From Aureibaculum algae (GTDB lineage Bacteria; Bacteroidota; Bacteroidia; Flavobacteriales; Flavobacteriaceae): a stretch of DNA of 64,000 bases. The translations under genes and the position numbers were made by a program. The notes beneath the pieces were generated by a model. It was not told where the DNA came from, searched no databases, and saw nothing but the letters and a program-made list of their open reading frames with translations. Each line of letters begins with the position of its first letter. Position 1 is the stretch's first letter. Location of the stretch: positions 620,001-684,000 of the forward strand of contig NZ_CP040749.1 of assembly GCF_006065315.1 (NCBI RefSeq), written 5' to 3'. Shown in pieces: positions 43,482 to 53,917 of this stretch.

Positions 43482-43525
43482 AATTAGTTATTTATTAGTA
43501 TCGCTATAATTATAAGTTTTATTAA

Positions 43526-44242
43526 TTATTTTAGACTTGGGTTTTTGCTATAGTTGTCCCATAATTGATCAATGCTCAGACCTGTATATTTTTCCCATAA
43601 TTTTGGAGAATATTTATTAGACCTTAATTTATTATCCATTTTTACAACAATTTTTTTATCATAATTTTGGCTTATCCATACTAAAAATCTTGCTGTAATT
43701 CTATAACTGTTCTTATAGCTTTGATTTTTTGAAAACTCCGTTAAAGACCATTTTGCACTTTCATTATCAACGCCATATTTATATCTTACAAAATCAGCGA
43801 TACCTTCAGTTAACCAGCCAGGGCCTGCACCATTAGGATAAGATTGTATTATATGCATAATTTCATGCGTCATTAAATCTAAATCTTTAGGTTTTTTATG
43901 AAGCCATTTAGAGCTTACAGTTACTCTTCCGTTATTTGCATAAGCAACTCCATCATATGCAGTATCAATTTTAACGGAAATATCCATTCTCGCATTTTTA
44001 TTAAAATCTTTGACTAGTTTCGGATAGACTTTATAAATGATATTTTCAAATCCATCAATTATAGATAGAGATAAAGAAGTGTCTTCATTAATGATCGAAA
44101 CTCTTGGCGTTTTAGTATTTGAATTTAAATCGCTCTGAGCACAAGTAGTATTAGGATTGAAGGTTAATACTAAACAGCTACATACAAATAATAAATTTCT
44201 TTTTACTTTTACCGTTAAAGCGTTTTTTTGAATAAATTTCAT
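43526..44242 (-). CDS. Basic secretory protein-family zinc metallopeptidase
   Basis: About 238 residues with a signal peptide ending near TTCAQS. The motif MTHEIMHIIQSYPNGAGPGWLTEGIADFVRYKYG (in part) shows HExxH plus a downstream Glu in EGIADF, as in PF04450 (BSP, plant basic secretory proteins). It should be an exported protease. It lies 43 bp after susD, and the discoidin gene follows within 45 bp, so protein or glycoprotein may be the substrate of this locus. The start at 44242 (MKFIQKN) was preferred to 44272. Confidence 0.88.
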   Translation of the reverse strand: MKFIQKNALTVKVKRNLLFVCSCLVLTFNPNTTCAQSDLNSNTKTPRVSIINEDTSLSLSIIDGFENIIYKVYPKLVKDFNKNARMDISVKIDTAYDGVAYANNGRVTVSSKWLHKKPKDLDLMTHEIMHIIQSYPNGAGPGWLTEGIADFVRYKYGVDNESAKWSLTEFSKNQSYKNSYRITARFLVWISQNYDKKIVVKMDNKLRSNKYSPKLWEKYTGLSIDQLWDNYSKNPSLK

Positions 44243-44284
44243 TTTAGATTGACTATTATTGGGTTGCAACATTTAAAACTTTTT

Positions 44285-46084
44285 TTACCAGCCTGTATTT
44301 TGAATTAAGGAAGTGTTACTATTCAATTCATCTTGGGGAATGGGCCATAGATAATCTTGCTGTCTAAAAACTCTTTCTTCAAATGTTACTACGTTGTAAA
44401 AATCATTTTCATTTCTTGCATTTATATCTAAACCATGTGTTGAACCAGCGAAAACTTCAGCTGCAATTTTCCATCTTCTAGCATCAAAATAACGTACGCT
44501 TTCAAAAGCAAGCTCAACCCTACGTTCTTTTCTAATAGCAATACGCAGAGCATCTTGACTGCTAGGTGCAGGTAAATCAATATCTCCATATTGGGGTATG
44601 CCAGCTCGTTCACGTATTAAATTCAAATATTTAAGAATATCGGCGTTTCCGGGTTCTATTTCATTTAAAGCTTCGGCATAATCTAAATAAATCTCTGCCA
44701 AACGAAACATTGGGAGGCTTCTACTGTTATTTCTTCTATCTCCAATAGGTAAGTTTTTACGCACTATGTAACCCGTTGGTGGATAGTCATTTGATCCGGC
44801 CTGTCTGCCAGAATTACCTCCATACCATGTTGTTGTGATGATATCACCGAAAAGACGATTAAAATATAAACTATTATTATAGGTAACTCCTACATAAAAA
44901 CGTGGTTCTCTATTTGTCCATTGATTATAGGTGCTTCTTGCTGTAAAATCAAAAGGAGCCTTATAGTCTGAAAATCCACTTTCTTGATATCCCGATTGTG
45001 GATCATCTATTGATCTTCCGTTAGAGGTAAAATAAGAATCTACCATTTCTTGTGTTACACTTAGTCCACCAGCACCGCGTATTTCGGTAGCAGCTCCTAA
45101 GTGATAAGGACTAACATCATAATGATATGAATTACCGCCTTCAGGTAACGCATAAATGATTTCTTTATTCCAATCAACGGTCATTACATTTCGAGTAGAT
45201 AAGTAAGGGTTATAAGAACCGTTATCATTAAATTCTTTATACAATGAGTAGGTATTAGGTACGTACTCACTTATAAATGCTGAAGCGGCATCTGCAGCGA
45301 GTCTCCATTTATTTACATCAAGACTTTGCGAAATAAGATTTTCACCTTCTAAATTTTTCAGATTGGCATAATCCGTATTTCCATTAAAAAGTGGACTTGC
45401 AGCAAAAAGCAATGTCTTTTGCTTTATAACTAATGCAAAAGGTCTGCTCATTCTTCCTGCATTACTGCCGGAAAACGATATGTTTTGAAGCGCTGTTGCA
45501 GCTTGGTCCAGTTCATTTGTAATGTATGTAACTACTTCATCAATAGAATTACGTTCTAAACCTAATTCTTCCAAATTGGCATCAGGTGAAACCGGATCGT
45601 TTGGCATTAAAATTATAGGCCCCCAGCTTCTCATTAAATTATAGTAGAAATAGGCACGTAAAACTCTGGCCTCAGCTGTATATTGATTTATAATGTCTGG
45701 ACTACAATCTTGACATTGATTTATATTGGCTATTAAAGTGGATGCAGATCGTATGCCTCTGTAAAAGTTCGACCATAAATTGCTTACTTCTTGCGTAGTT
45801 GCATTCCAATCTCCAATATTTAAGAAATTACCCATGTGGAATCCCCAAACATATTCGGCCTCATCCGAACCACCCGTCCAAGGCCCTGAATTGTTTGAGG
45901 TTGTATAACGTTGTGCAAATTCACTCGGTATTTGTGAATAAGCGTTTGCTAAATATTTTTCTACCGTGGTTCTTCTAGAAAATGTTTCTTCAAATGTAAG
46001 TCTATCATCGGGTACTTGATCTAAATAATCTCCACTACATGATAAAAGCAAAGCTCCAATAAATATAAATATTATTTTTTTCAT
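44285..46084 (-). CDS. susD: SusD/RagB-family nutrient-binding lipoprotein
   Basis: About 599 residues. Signal II with lipobox LLLSCSGDYLDQVPDD (Cys 16 from the chosen start), then TPR-like helices (YTAEARVLRAYFYYNLMRSWG), and the SusD C-terminal pattern FRLAEIYLDYAEALNEI and ALRIAIRKERRVELAFESVRYFDARRW (in part). It caps the TonB receptor encoded just upstream and binds glycan at the outer surface. A longer form starting at 46135 is possible, but the Met at 46084 starts the signal peptide. Confidence 0.95.
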   Translation of the reverse strand: MKKIIFIFIGALLLSCSGDYLDQVPDDRLTFEETFSRRTTVEKYLANAYSQIPSEFAQRYTTSNNSGPWTGGSDEAEYVWGFHMGNFLNIGDWNATTQEVSNLWSNFYRGIRSASTLIANINQCQDCSPDIINQYTAEARVLRAYFYYNLMRSWGPIILMPNDPVSPDANLEELGLERNSIDEVVTYITNELDQAATALQNISFSGSNAGRMSRPFALVIKQKTLLFAASPLFNGNTDYANLKNLEGENLISQSLDVNKWRLAADAASAFISEYVPNTYSLYKEFNDNGSYNPYLSTRNVMTVDWNKEIIYALPEGGNSYHYDVSPYHLGAATEIRGAGGLSVTQEMVDSYFTSNGRSIDDPQSGYQESGFSDYKAPFDFTARSTYNQWTNREPRFYVGVTYNNSLYFNRLFGDIITTTWYGGNSGRQAGSNDYPPTGYIVRKNLPIGDRRNNSRSLPMFRLAEIYLDYAEALNEIEPGNADILKYLNLIRERAGIPQYGDIDLPAPSSQDALRIAIRKERRVELAFESVRYFDARRWKIAAEVFAGSTHGLDINARNENDFYNVVTFEERVFRQQDYLWPIPQDELNSNTSLIQNTGW

Positions 46085-46138
46085 GTTTTTGTTTTTTCTT
46101 GTTATTGTGTTTTTCATTTTTTTAATAGTTCCCATTGA

Positions 46139-49100
46139 TTAAAACATTACGTTTAAGCCTACGGATACCACTGAAATATTTGGATATGCCCCGCCATTTC
46201 CGGTGTTTAATTCCGGATCCCAAAGGTCAAATTTACTAAACGTTAATAGGTTGGTGCCTCTGATATAGAATCTAGTCGTATTAAATTTTAACTTATCAGA
46301 CAATTTACTAGAAAGAGTATACCCTAATTCTGCAGTTTTTAAACGTAGAAAGTCAATATCCCTTAACCACCAAGTACTGTTTTGGGTGTTGTTGTTTTGG
46401 CCGATTCCAGACTCTCCATAAGATAATCTAGGATTTAATGCATAAGGATCATTGTTTTCTGGAGTCCATCTATCCACAGCTGTAGTATATAAGTTACCGG
46501 TGCCACCACCACCTATAAAAGGATGTACACCTGAGCCACCAATAAAACGATCTGATGAAGTTTGACCTTGAAAAAACATACTTGCATCAAAGCCTTTATA
46601 TTTAGCTGTTAATCCAAATCCGTAGGTTAGGGCGGGTACGTCTCCATTTCCTATTTGCTTATTGTCAAAGGAATCAATTTTCCCGTCTCCATTTAAATCT
46701 TTATATTTAATATCTCCAGGCATTATTTGACCAAACTGTGTTGGGTATTCAATTCCATCATCAGGAGAAATGAAACCATCACCATTAACGTCATCTTCCA
46801 GCGTATATAAACGTTCAGCAATCAATCCGAAATTGGCTAATAATGGTGTGCCTATGCGATCTTGCCAAGGATATAATTGTTTAGGTTGACCATTTTCAAT
46901 AATCTTATTTCGGTTGTAAGAAAATGTACTTCTAAAATCCAATCGGAATTCATTATATGATTGACCGAAGTTAAGCGATCCATCTACACCCTTGTTTTCA
47001 ACGATACCCAAATTCCCAAACGGATCTCCTGTTAAACCAATATAATTAGGTACATCGCCTCTTCTTAAAAAAGAACCTACGGTTCTTTCTTTAAAGAAGT
47101 CTACAATTATTCTTAAGTTGTTATTTACTGCATTTATTTCGATACCAATATCTTGCTTACGAGCTTCTGCCCATGTAACATCTACGCCATAATAAGTTTC
47201 TCGAATACCTTCTGTGTATTGTCTGTTTTCGCCAAAATCATATCCGCTTTGTCCATCTTCAACCCTACTTAAATAGGCGAAACGACCGGCTCCTGATGAA
47301 GAACCGACTTTACCATCAGAATACCTGATCTTAAAAAAGTCAATATAATCCTTAACGGGTGCAAAGAATTTTTCGTTTGAAATAATCCAACCTGCAGCAA
47401 AAGAAGGGAAAAATCCGTAACGCTTCGTAGGGGCAAAATTTTCCGATCCGTTATATCCTGCATTGACTTCGAAAAAGTACTTATTGTCATAAGAGTACGT
47501 TCCTCTTATTGCTAAACCTTCATTTCTAAAAGGTATGGCATCCGTGAAATTCCCTGCAAAAGCATTGACATAATCGGTTCTGTTAAATAATAACAAACCG
47601 CTTACATCATGCTTGCCAAAGCTATTATTATAGTTAAATGAGGTTTCTAAATAAAATCTTCTGTTACCGCCGTTACTGTTAGAGTATCCTAAGTAATTTT
47701 GACCCGAATAGGTCTCGTTCAATAATAATTCACCATCATCTGTATAAGGAAAGTTTTGATCTACAAAATAAGTATTTTCTCTTTTGCCTCTTCTTGTATT
47801 TTGTTCATTATAGTTATCAAAAGCGAACATGGCCGTCCATGAAAGCCCTTCTGTTAATGTGCTCAATTCCTGATTAATTCTAAGATTTGAATACAATTGG
47901 TTTTTATTAATATTCTGATACCCTCTACGTGCAACATCTGCGTACGGATTTCTAAGTCCACCATTTGCACTTTTGCCAGGCACAAAACCACCTGGGTAAA
48001 GAATAGGGTATTCAACAGGCGGAGCTTCTAACGCTGCAGAAAATATTGTTCCAACACCTTCATTTGGGTAGTTACCTTCAGATACATATCCCTGAATACC
48101 TAGGTTTATTTTTGTGGTTTTGGTAATATCAACCGTTAAGTTTGTTGTAAAATTAAAACGCTTAAATTTAGTATCAGAGTCATATGTTTCTAACCCATCT
48201 GTTTTAAAAAGACCTTTTTCATCATAGTACCCTAGAGATACATAGTATAAAGCATCTTCTGCTCCTCCAGTAACATTAACTGATGCTTTTCGGTTACGAC
48301 CAAAATCATTGAATACAGCACCCATCCAATCAACATTTGGGTATAATAATGGATCGAAATTAGAGGCCGTGCGATCAATATATTCTTGAGAATATTTTGG
48401 TTCTTGCCCACGTGTGGTTAATGCTTCATTAGCTAAATTCATATAGGTTATTCCGTCTGCCAATTCCGGAACTTTTGTAAACATAGTAATACCTTCATTA
48501 TAATCAACGGACACTTCGGGCTTTCCAATTTTACCTTGCTTTGTTACTATTATAATAACTCCGTTAGCTCCACGAATACCATAAACGGCGGTTGCGGATG
48601 CATCCTTCAGTATTGAAAAGGAAGCAATGTCTCTCGGGTCTATATTGTCTAAAGAGCGTTCGACACCATCTATTAGGATCAATGGCCCCGCAGCACCAAA
48701 AGTAGAAATACCCCTAATCCACAAATCGGCTCCATCAAAGCCAGGTAGACCAGAACGCTGAACACCAGTAAGTCCGGCTACACGCCCTGCGAGCATGGTA
48801 CCAAGATTCGCCACTGGCTGTTGTAATTCTGCCGTTCTAATAGTGGACTGTGCACCAACAACGCTTATTTTTTTTTGTGTACCATAAGCTACCATAACTA
48901 CTTCGTCTAATGATTGTGGGTCACTTTCTAACTGAAGGTTTATTTCGGTTTGCATACCTACGCTAATTTCTTCAGATTTTAACCCAAGAAAAGAAAAAAG
49001 CAAAATAGAATTTTGAGAAGAAACTTTAATAGTATATTTTCCATCAAAATCTGTTACCGTTCCATTATTCGTGTTTTTTTCCATGACACTTGTTCCAGGT

Positions 49101-49303
49101 AAAGGAACACCATCGGCATCTTTTATGACGCCCGTTATGGTGATAGCATCCGCTTGCTGATAGAAGGCAAGTGCATTGGTTTGGTAAAAAAAAGTTAACG
49201 CTAGTATGATAAGGGTTTTAGCACATTGTAGTTTACCATTTTTTAATTGTAAAAAGACAAAATTATCCGTTTTTGTCAGTTTTGAGTGTATTAGTTTTTT
49301 CAT
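46139..49303 (-). CDS. susC: SusC/RagA TonB-dependent outer-membrane receptor
   Basis: 1054 residues. After an N-terminal export segment (LIILALTFFYQTNALAF), it has a carboxypeptidase-like domain (ITGVIKDADGVPLPGTSV), a TonB box region (LDEVVMVAYGTQKK), and a plug (RIRGISTFGAAGPLILIDGVERSLDNIDPRDIASFSILKDASATAVYG region, in part). The beta barrel ends in an aromatic residue (VGLNVMF). It imports oligosaccharides across the outer membrane with SusD. An operator-like palindrome is 53-68 bp upstream of the start. Confidence 0.97.
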   Translation of the reverse strand: MKKLIHSKLTKTDNFVFLQLKNGKLQCAKTLIILALTFFYQTNALAFYQQADAITITGVIKDADGVPLPGTSVMEKNTNNGTVTDFDGKYTIKVSSQNSILLFSFLGLKSEEISVGMQTEINLQLESDPQSLDEVVMVAYGTQKKISVVGAQSTIRTAELQQPVANLGTMLAGRVAGLTGVQRSGLPGFDGADLWIRGISTFGAAGPLILIDGVERSLDNIDPRDIASFSILKDASATAVYGIRGANGVIIIVTKQGKIGKPEVSVDYNEGITMFTKVPELADGITYMNLANEALTTRGQEPKYSQEYIDRTASNFDPLLYPNVDWMGAVFNDFGRNRKASVNVTGGAEDALYYVSLGYYDEKGLFKTDGLETYDSDTKFKRFNFTTNLTVDITKTTKINLGIQGYVSEGNYPNEGVGTIFSAALEAPPVEYPILYPGGFVPGKSANGGLRNPYADVARRGYQNINKNQLYSNLRINQELSTLTEGLSWTAMFAFDNYNEQNTRRGKRENTYFVDQNFPYTDDGELLLNETYSGQNYLGYSNSNGGNRRFYLETSFNYNNSFGKHDVSGLLLFNRTDYVNAFAGNFTDAIPFRNEGLAIRGTYSYDNKYFFEVNAGYNGSENFAPTKRYGFFPSFAAGWIISNEKFFAPVKDYIDFFKIRYSDGKVGSSSGAGRFAYLSRVEDGQSGYDFGENRQYTEGIRETYYGVDVTWAEARKQDIGIEINAVNNNLRIIVDFFKERTVGSFLRRGDVPNYIGLTGDPFGNLGIVENKGVDGSLNFGQSYNEFRLDFRSTFSYNRNKIIENGQPKQLYPWQDRIGTPLLANFGLIAERLYTLEDDVNGDGFISPDDGIEYPTQFGQIMPGDIKYKDLNGDGKIDSFDNKQIGNGDVPALTYGFGLTAKYKGFDASMFFQGQTSSDRFIGGSGVHPFIGGGGTGNLYTTAVDRWTPENNDPYALNPRLSYGESGIGQNNNTQNSTWWLRDIDFLRLKTAELGYTLSSKLSDKLKFNTTRFYIRGTNLLTFSKFDLWDPELNTGNGGAYPNISVVSVGLNVMF

Positions 49304-49355
49304 TCAATGTTAAAGGTTTGTGATAGTTAACACTATGTTAAGAGATTGCTAACAT

Positions 49356-49371
49356 ACTAAAACGATTTAGT
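49356..49371. promoter_or_regulatory. Predicted LacI-type operator before susC
   Basis: ACTAAAACGATTTAGT, 16 bp, is palindromic except for one central pair. The core TAAAACGATTTA is repeated exactly at 63488-63499 and, in reverse, at 52362-52373. Confidence 0.75.
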
Positions 49372-50053
49372 AAAAACAAATAATTTATTATTTTTTCTGA
49401 TTGCGAAATTCATTTTTCACATAAAATCAGGGGTGTTATTTAATATTTTCACTAATTTTATTGTAATTTTTATGAATATTGTATTGTTGTGGATATTCAT
49501 GTTCATGTGGTGCAGAGAATTTTAATATTTAATTAGGATATTTAAATAATTACATGCCCTATTATTCATTACCTTTTTTCTTTCAAGTAGGTAAATTATT
49601 TAATTCACTATTAGTAGATATAATTCACCTAATTTAACTATAATAAAGAACTTAAGACGTAAAGGAAATGTTGATAGAATGGTAATTTTTGCTAGTGGGA
49701 TAGAAGTCCTAATGGTAGTCAGTTATAAGCTTTTGAAATAAGCTATTTCTATTGCTTAAAATGAAATTCCGTTACGACAATAAGTACAGAAATATTTTCG
49801 TTAAAATTTTTAAATTTTAATTTATTTTTCACCTCATTTCTTCTTAAATATGACAATTATATTTAGTGCTATTTACTAAATTTTTATGTAAGAAGGACTT
49901 AAACCAACTTCTTCTATTTATTTTACCATATTTTGTTTATATTGCTTGCTGTTAAGTGATAATTAGAGAAAATATGAAACTAGAGAAAAAATTGAAAATT
50001 CATTATAATTTTACTTTTAATAATTTAAATGGAACTTTAGTAAGTCTAGTTTA
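49372..50053. other. Intergenic region between susC and the LacI pair
   Basis: About 0.7 kb of AT-rich DNA separating divergent genes, likely holding both promoters. TTTAGT-N7-ACTAAA (about 49862-49880), a reverse-order inverted repeat, is the only further structure noticed. No gene seen. Confidence 0.5.
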
Positions 50054-51082
50054 ATGAAAAAGAGACGTCATTCGATTAAAGATATTGCTTCGGCAAATGG
50101 TGTGTCAGTCACTACAGTTTCTTTCGTACTCAACGGTAAGGCGAAAGAAATGAAAATATCAAAAACTGTTACTGAAAAAATATTAAAATATGTTAAAAAA
50201 ATAAATTACAGACCCAATCAAATTGCACAAAGCTTAAGAACTGGAAAATCGAAAATTTTAGTTTTTATGGTCGAAGATTTTTACTTTTTCTTCGCAAAAA
50301 TTGCATCAATTATAGAGGATTTAGCTCATGAAAAAGGCTATAAAGTTCTTTTTTGTACTAATGATAATGATGACAATAAATCATCTGAGCTTATTGAGTT
50401 ATATAAAAATATAAAAGTCGATGGCTATATCATTATTCCCTCACCCGGATTAATGCCAAAAATAAAAGAACTTATTAATGAGGAGTACCCTGTGGTTCTT
50501 TTCGATCGCTATTTTTCAGAATTAGAGAGTAATTATGTTGGAGTAAATAACAAAATAGCTTCATATAATGCTACAAGGCACCTTATTTCTAATAACTATA
50601 AGAATATAGGCTTTATTACCACAGAAATTGAGCAGACACAAATGATAGATAGGCTTAAAGGCTATGAGGGAGCAATTAGTGATGCCGGACTTACACCATG
50701 GATAAAAAAGTTGCCCATTCTCGAATACAATATAACGAATAATATACTTGACGATTACATTCGGAGAATTATAGAAGAAACTCCAGAATTAGATGCCATT
50801 TATTTTTCTACAAATTATTTAGCTTTAAGTGGACTTCGTGTTCTTAAAAAGAATTTTCCTCAGTATATAGACAAGTTGGGAATCATAACTTTTGATGATC
50901 TTGATTTTTTTGAAATTTATACCCCATCCATATCGGCAGTATCTCAGCCATATTTGGAATTAGCTAAATGTATAATGGATTTAATGTTTAATACACTTAA
51001 TTCTGAATTAAAAAACAAACCAGCAATTAAAATTGAATTAGAAGCCAATTTAAAAATTAGAGAATCTACTCGAGTAAGATGA
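50054..51082 (+). CDS. LacI-family transcriptional regulator 1
   Basis: 342 residues. The N-terminal HTH (SIKDIASANGVSVTTVSFVLNGK, about 7-28) and the hinge helix NQIAQSLRTGKS (about 55-66) precede a periplasmic-binding-like domain (from KILVFMVEDFYFFFAKIA). It is about two-thirds identical to the next protein, so a tandem duplication. Candidate controlled sites are the TAAAWCGWTTTA palindromes in this region. The hinge segment would read the CG centre, as in other LacI proteins. Confidence 0.93.
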   Translation: MKKRRHSIKDIASANGVSVTTVSFVLNGKAKEMKISKTVTEKILKYVKKINYRPNQIAQSLRTGKSKILVFMVEDFYFFFAKIASIIEDLAHEKGYKVLFCTNDNDDNKSSELIELYKNIKVDGYIIIPSPGLMPKIKELINEEYPVVLFDRYFSELESNYVGVNNKIASYNATRHLISNNYKNIGFITTEIEQTQMIDRLKGYEGAISDAGLTPWIKKLPILEYNITNNILDDYIRRIIEETPELDAIYFSTNYLALSGLRVLKKNFPQYIDKLGIITFDDLDFFEIYTPSISAVSQPYLELAKCIMDLMFNTLNSELKNKPAIKIELEANLKIRESTRVR

Positions 51083-51253
51083 TATCCTTAAGTTTTACTT
51101 ACCTATCTATAATCATCGATTGTTTAATTAGATACAGAAGTAAATAATCTTCAAATCCTTGTTAAAGAATATACATAACTAAATATGATATGCTTTTAAT
51201 ATTATAGATGTAAAAATTATTACGAATGTTAAGAATATGAATTATTAATTTAA

Positions 51254-52285
51254 ATGAAGAACAAGCGCCAATCTATTAAAGATATTGCGAAAAAAATGGA
51301 AGTTTCAGTAACTACTGTTTCTTTTGTTTTAAACGGAAAAGCCGTAGAAAAAAAGATATCAAAAGCAGTCACCCAAAAGATAGTGGATTATGTTAAAAAA
51401 ATAAATTATAAACCAAATCAAATTGCACAAAGTTTAAGAACGGGTAAGTCTAAGATTATTGTCTTCATGGTCGAGGATATTTCAAATTATTTTTTTGCTA
51501 AACTGGCAAGAATTATAGAAGATATAGCATACAAAAAGGGATATAAGGTGATCTTTTGTAGTAGTGAAAATAATGATGATAAATCTATAGAGCTTATAAA
51601 TGTCTTTAAAGATAGACAAGTTGACGGGTATATTATCATACCTTCTCCTGGTATTAAGTCTAGCATAAAAGAACTTTTAGATGAAGGTATCCCAGTCATT
51701 CTTTTTGATAGATATTTTCCTGAATTAGATAGTAATTATTTAATAGTTAATAATAAAGAATCGTCTTACAACGCCACTAAACATCTTATAAATAATAAAT
51801 TTAAAAGCATTGGTTTCATAACTACAGATGTCGAACAGACGCAAATGCTCGATAGATTAAAAGGGTATGAGGAAGCGATTACTGAAGCAGGATTGAAGAA
51901 ATATGTTATAAGACTTCCACTAAAAAATTTGGACTTGACCAGTGGAGGTGGAGAGGAATTTATAAAAGAGTTTATGCAGAATACTCCTGAGTTGGATGCG
52001 ATGTATTTTGCTACTAATTATTTGGCCTTAAGTGGTTTGCATGTTGTAAAGAAGTATTTCCCTAGACTTGTAAACGAATTAGGAATTCTTACTTTTGATG
52101 ACCTTGATTTTTTTAAAATTTATACTCCAACAATTTCTGCAGTTTCCCAGCCTATTGATAAAATCGCTCAATCTCTCATGAACTTAATGCTGGTCTTACT
52201 TAAAAGCGATCAAAAACATGTTGCAAATACAAAAATTATATTAGAAACCAAGCTTGAAATAAGAAGTTCTTCCTTGTTAAAATAA
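51254..52285 (+). CDS. LacI-family transcriptional regulator 2
   Basis: 343 residues with the same build as the preceding gene: HTH SIKDIAKKMEVSVTTVSFVLNGK (in part), hinge NQIAQSLRTGKS identical to its neighbour, and a sugar-binding-like domain ending in SSLLK. The identical hinge and recognition segment (VSVTTVSFVLNGKA) imply that both may bind the same operator with different effectors. 171 bp of AT-rich DNA separates the genes. Confidence 0.93.
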   Translation: MKNKRQSIKDIAKKMEVSVTTVSFVLNGKAVEKKISKAVTQKIVDYVKKINYKPNQIAQSLRTGKSKIIVFMVEDISNYFFAKLARIIEDIAYKKGYKVIFCSSENNDDKSIELINVFKDRQVDGYIIIPSPGIKSSIKELLDEGIPVILFDRYFPELDSNYLIVNNKESSYNATKHLINNKFKSIGFITTDVEQTQMLDRLKGYEEAITEAGLKKYVIRLPLKNLDLTSGGGEEFIKEFMQNTPELDAMYFATNYLALSGLHVVKKYFPRLVNELGILTFDDLDFFKIYTPTISAVSQPIDKIAQSLMNLMLVLLKSDQKHVANTKIILETKLEIRSSSLLK

Positions 52286-52993
52286 TTTATTCTTTGATGT
52301 TGGTAACCTCAAGATTATTTAATAATAAATCTTCATTTCTATAATTTTTTTATATTTTTGCTAAATCGTTTTACTAACATCATAAATCATCTCTATTAAT
52401 GAAGAGTATAAGGGCTATTAGGAACTTATAATATCAAGTTAAAATGATTTTTTACTTAATTAAGTTAATTTTAATGATCGTAATTTATTTAAAGGGATCT
52501 TAATTTTATCAATCTATAATAGTATTAACAAGAATACGGTGAGTACTTGACTTTGGTAAAGATGAAGAATTCGCAATCAATGCCAATATTTTAATAGTTT
52601 GAAATTTTTAAGATAAAGGGAAATGAGAATGCCTGTTCTAATCAAAAGGATGGCAAGTTTGTTATATTTTTGATGTTCTTTAAATATTTGGAAATACAAT
52701 TCTAGAGAAGAAATATCATTTTAGAATAATTATTTTTGATTGTGTTTCTACCATAAAATTACTTTGGTAGACTAAGTTTCATTGATCATGTCAATACTAA
52801 TTGAATGAGAATTTTAAAGTTGTGTTGAAAGTAAGAAATGGGCTATTATTATGTGATAATATAATTAGTTAATTATAGAGCGTATTTTAATGAAGAATCG
52901 ATGTGTTAAATGAAATTATGCTCATTAGGTATTACCATTTATGTTAGTATTTTTTGATAGCTAAATTGATTTATTAATAAGAAATATTTTTTA
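52286..52993. other. Intergenic region with operator and no gene
   Basis: About 0.7 kb of AT-rich DNA. It holds the LacI-type palindrome at 52362, preceded by a TATTTTTG box, and a 7-bp inverted repeat (TCTACCA, TGGTAGA) at 52747-52771. Only tiny open frames were seen, for example 19 hydrophobic codons from 52444. Confidence 0.5.
52362..52373. promoter_or_regulatory. Predicted LacI-type operator
   Basis: TAAATCGTTTTA is the reverse complement of the susC core TAAAACGATTTA and lies directly after a TATTTTTG -7-like box (about 52353-52360). The nearest downstream gene is the ROK gene 620 bp away. Confidence 0.65.
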
Positions 52994-53917
52994 ATGATTA
53001 AAACCGTTGGAGTTGATATAGGTGGAAGCCATATAACGAGTGCACTAGTAGATGATATTACTTCTAATATCGTTGCTGGAACTTATTTTAGAGGTACAGT
53101 AAATAGTAAAGCAAGTAAAGATTTAATTTTTAAAGACTGGTCAAGAGTCATTAATAAAACTCTACAGTCGATAAATTCTAATGAAACTATAGGTATTGGT
53201 TTTGCGATGCCTGGACCTTTTCAATATAAAACAGGAAAGGCTATGTTTGAAAAAAATGATAAGTATGAATCTCTTTATCAAGTTTCTATTATTGACGAGT
53301 TGGTTGATTATTTAGACTCAAAAAATGTGGTACTACGTTTTTTAAATGACGCCGCTTCATTTGGCGTAGGTGGAAAATTAACAAATGAATTTAATGATAA
53401 GAAAAGGGTAGTGGCTATTACAATTGGAACAGGTTTTGGAGCTTCTTTTTTAATTGATAATCTTCCTGTTTCAGATGATTATTCCGCTCCCGTTGATGGG
53501 TGTTTATGGAATAAAGAGTATAAAGATGGTATTTCTGATGATTATTTTTCTACACGTTGGTTTATCTCTCGATATTGTTTTTTATCTGGAAAATCGAATA
53601 TATATGGGGTTAAAGATATTGTGAATATGAATGATAAATATACTGCTCAAGTTTTTGAAGAATTCTCTAATAATTTCAATAATTTTATGTTACCTTACCT
53701 TTTAGATTTTAAAGCTGATTTAGTATTGGTTGGTGGAAATATTACAAAATCACAGGAGTTGTTTCTTCCGATAGCTATTGAATTTTGGAAGAAAAATGGT
53801 GTAGATATACCTGTTAAAATAATTCAAAAATCAGAAGAAGCTAATTTAATAGGGGCTGCTTATCTTTTTAATGATGCTTTTTGGGGGCGAATTAAAGATG
53901 GATTACCTTCTGTATAA
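52994..53917 (+). CDS. ROK-family protein, sugar kinase-like
   Basis: 307 residues. It begins KTVGVDIGGSHITSALVDD (ATP phosphate loop), contains the catalytic FLNDAASFGVGG with D, and the second phosphate motif AITIGTGFGASFL. The usual ROK zinc motif (GHxxx...CxCGxxGC) is missing; the segment reads PVDGCLWNKEYKDGISDDY instead. No DNA-binding domain, so a kinase is more likely than a regulator. Encoded after the LacI pair, probably for mannose or a related sugar entering glycolysis. Confidence 0.85.
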   Translation: MIKTVGVDIGGSHITSALVDDITSNIVAGTYFRGTVNSKASKDLIFKDWSRVINKTLQSINSNETIGIGFAMPGPFQYKTGKAMFEKNDKYESLYQVSIIDELVDYLDSKNVVLRFLNDAASFGVGGKLTNEFNDKKRVVAITIGTGFGASFLIDNLPVSDDYSAPVDGCLWNKEYKDGISDDYFSTRWFISRYCFLSGKSNIYGVKDIVNMNDKYTAQVFEEFSNNFNNFMLPYLLDFKADLVLVGGNITKSQELFLPIAIEFWKKNGVDIPVKIIQKSEEANLIGAAYLFNDAFWGRIKDGLPSV

